From contig CM067370.1 of NCBI GenBank assembly GCA_034401795.1, forward strand, positions 100,510,164 through 100,574,163: a stretch of DNA of 64,000 nt, given 5' to 3'. Positions 39,701 through 42,700 of this stretch are shown here, piece after piece. The notes under the pieces are model-generated. The model was not told the DNA's origin and did not search any database. It was given only the letters and a program-made list of their open reading frames with translations. This DNA is from Chaetoderma sp. LZ-2023a. Its lineage: Eukaryota > Mollusca > Caudofoveata > Chaetodermatida > Chaetodermatidae. Position 1 is the stretch's first letter. Every line of letters begins with the position of its first letter. Position numbers and translations under genes: made by a program.

Positions 39701-42700
39701 GGTCATTTAATTCGGACAATTTTGACCCTAGTGAAATGGTACGTAAGAATATTAGCACAATTGTTTATTAAGCATATTTGTAATCTATTTCAAATAAAGG
39801 ATTGCCTAGTCACACATAGTTTAGATAAGATATGCTTGAAAACCAAGATATGGCTGAATGGGAGATCAGTGTCTTGTCTAAGCATAGATGGTTTGACACC
39901 AGATGAGAAGTATGAGCCTGGTCATGTTCAGCACATAAAGAAAGAAGAGTATTTGTACATTTACTGAAAACAATATTGGTTATTATTGATTGCTTTTATC
40001 ACACCATGTCATCTTTAAGGAACAGTATATTTCCATATTCCCATAGCTTCTTATTTATTAATCATCTAGGCATTTTCTCCTTGAGCGTCTGAGTAGGTCA
40101 TGTCACTCATCAACTTATCAAAAACCAGCTCATCCCTCGTAATGTATGCCCAGAGCACTACAGGTGGATACTAGTAATGAATTCAGAAGAATGCAATAGT
40201 TATATCAGTAACAAATACTAACAATGACTATGGATGTCTTATGCTGCTTTCCTGGATGATATATACGTAATGCCTATCAATGATTAGTTGCAGTTTTAGC
40301 ATTTTAAGCACTTGCAGGTCCTAACTCAGAAGTGATTATAAAGAGAGCAGAAGTACCGGGGTATACTTTAACGCTTTACTGGCCAAATTTGGTCAAGAAA
40401 AATACTAAATATTTTTTTAATATTTTTGTTAAAAGCTTGTAAGATGCTATGTTGTCCTGACGCTAACAGTTAGTGTCCGTTGAGTCTGGATGCCGATGCA
40501 CTGTTTGCGCGCTCCTTTTATAGTAATCTTGTACCCGATTGTACCCGATCCTATGTGTATGTACCCGGATTTGGTAGATGCATCCCATTGTTATTGTCGT
40601 ATTTGTACCCGACTTGATGTGTAGTTGTACCCGATTTGGAAACGTATTAAAGAACATCTTAGGGACATTAAAAACAAAAAGGACACACCAGTAGCCATTC
40701 ACTTCAATCTCCCCAATTATAACATCTCTTCAGTCAACTACAGAATCATCGAGGTGTTCCATCGCGATCCTGAATCCACGGAAGCAACGTCTATCCGTAA
40801 GGAACGCGAGAAATTCTGGATCCACCAGCTACACAGCATGGACCCAGTTGGAATTAATCACGCTGATTGGTGACAATCTCTACCTGAAAGTAGTACAATA
40901 AATACTAAATATTTTTTTATTGACTCCATTGCAGGTCAAAAAGAAGACATTTTGATAATTTGCCACTGTAATGACTGGCTCAGTTATCTAGTAGCCAGTC
41001 ATCCCAGTGGTAACGTTTAAAGAATAGTCTTCTATTTGTCTACAAATTCTTCAAGGCCATTGCAGACGCCGTTTTTGGCCGGCGTAAAAGAATGAGAGAT
41101 GTTAATAATGCAATACACGAACTAAACCTGTTTTATTATCTTTATTCACAGTTCAACCCATTACAGCTTTCCAACAGACAAGTTCAAGTTATTAAAATTA
41201 AGAAGGTAGAGCTAATTAATAGGAAATTAACTGTCTGCGCCTGCCAAGTTTCTGCACACTACATTTTCTATGGGGTTTAACTCTGAATATGCTGAATATT
41301 TTGAAAACAATTTGACTGAAAGTTGTTGGTGGCTAAGCCACGAACAACTTTCAGTCAAATGATTTTCAAAATGTTCAGCAGGTCCAGAGTTATTGCCCAT
41401 TGTAATTGTTGTCTGGTGGATTGCAGCAATCAAACAGTTAATAAACAAAATAATTAAAGTATTGACATTTAGGGAATATAATTATGAATGTCTTGAATTA
41501 TAAGCACTGTATAAATCCATAATAAAATATGAAATTATCATTTTGAAAGATTAAGCTCCTGTCATTATGATTGCATTCTGAACTACTCAGCCAATTCCAT
41601 AGCACTATTTTGTTCATTTCATTTTGTTCATAAGATGCTACTCTGCATCAGATATCTTGCAACAAACACCACATGATCGCAGCAATCAATCCACATTTTG
41701 CCACAGAAACATAGACGAACACACCAGACAATTCACCTTTCCAGAGTACCCACCCATCATATGACATCATAATGAACTGCGCGATGTGTACAATGACATC
41801 ATAATGAATGATGTCATGAATGATGTCGATAAGTACGTCACGAGCGCATATTTGAAGACGGTCTATGCCTTCTTGTACAAATTGTTTGCTTTTGCTATTT
41901 CATAAATATTCTGTTGAATATTTTGAAACTAATTTGACTGGGCGCTGTTGCTGCCATAGGGCATTCTGGGATCGATCAATCCCAACATGGCGAGGTGTGG
42001 GTGGAGCTTAGCTAGTGATGGGCGGGGCATAGCTAAAAATGGAAAGGTCCATTATTAGCTCAGGCTAGAAAGGTCAAGTGATCTTATGCCGTGGCACCCA
42101 TCCATCCATCGTCCATCCGTCACCTTTTTCTTTAAGCGACTTATCAAGAACTGCTCAGTCGACTTCAATTACATTTGGCAGGAAGCATCCCTATGGCATA
42201 GAGATTCAAGTTTGTTCAAACGTAGCCGATTGACCAATTTTTGGCTGGTGGCCATCGTGGATTTTGCCCTATTTTTAGAAATGTGTTTAAAAATCTATTC
42301 CGAATCCACTTGGGGGATCGATTCAAAACTCATGAAAGGTCATCTAGGACAACAACTGAACTTTATTCTCTTACTGCTTTAGTGGCCATGTTGGATGACC
42401 TAGTTTTCAAATAACCATAAATAACCATGTAATGAAAAAAGTTATGACAAATATTGATGTGTTAATGTCAATATGATGTAATAATGACAATTTTATGCAA
42501 TTCTTCTTTAGTAGATGGAATATCATCATCTATGTCATTCACTTGAGGCACTGGTTTAGCCCTTTAATGGTCAAATGTGGTCATGAAAATTTCAATTTCT
42601 CATAATAAATGTCCATATGCAGGGCAAGAGAAGACTATTTTTGAAAATCTACCACTGGAATCACTCGCTCGGTTACCAAGCTGACTGGCTCGGTTACTGA

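Larger units (their letters stand above)
40368..41088. mobile_element. Family A MITE split by a Penelope insertion
   Basis: The left end TTAACGCTTTACTGGCC and GGTCAAGAAA lie at 40368-40400. The palindrome (CCACTGTAATGACTGGCTC, centre about 40980) and right flank GCCGTTTTTGGCCGGCG resume after 40919. The 481 bp between are the Penelope fragment. Confidence 0.8.
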
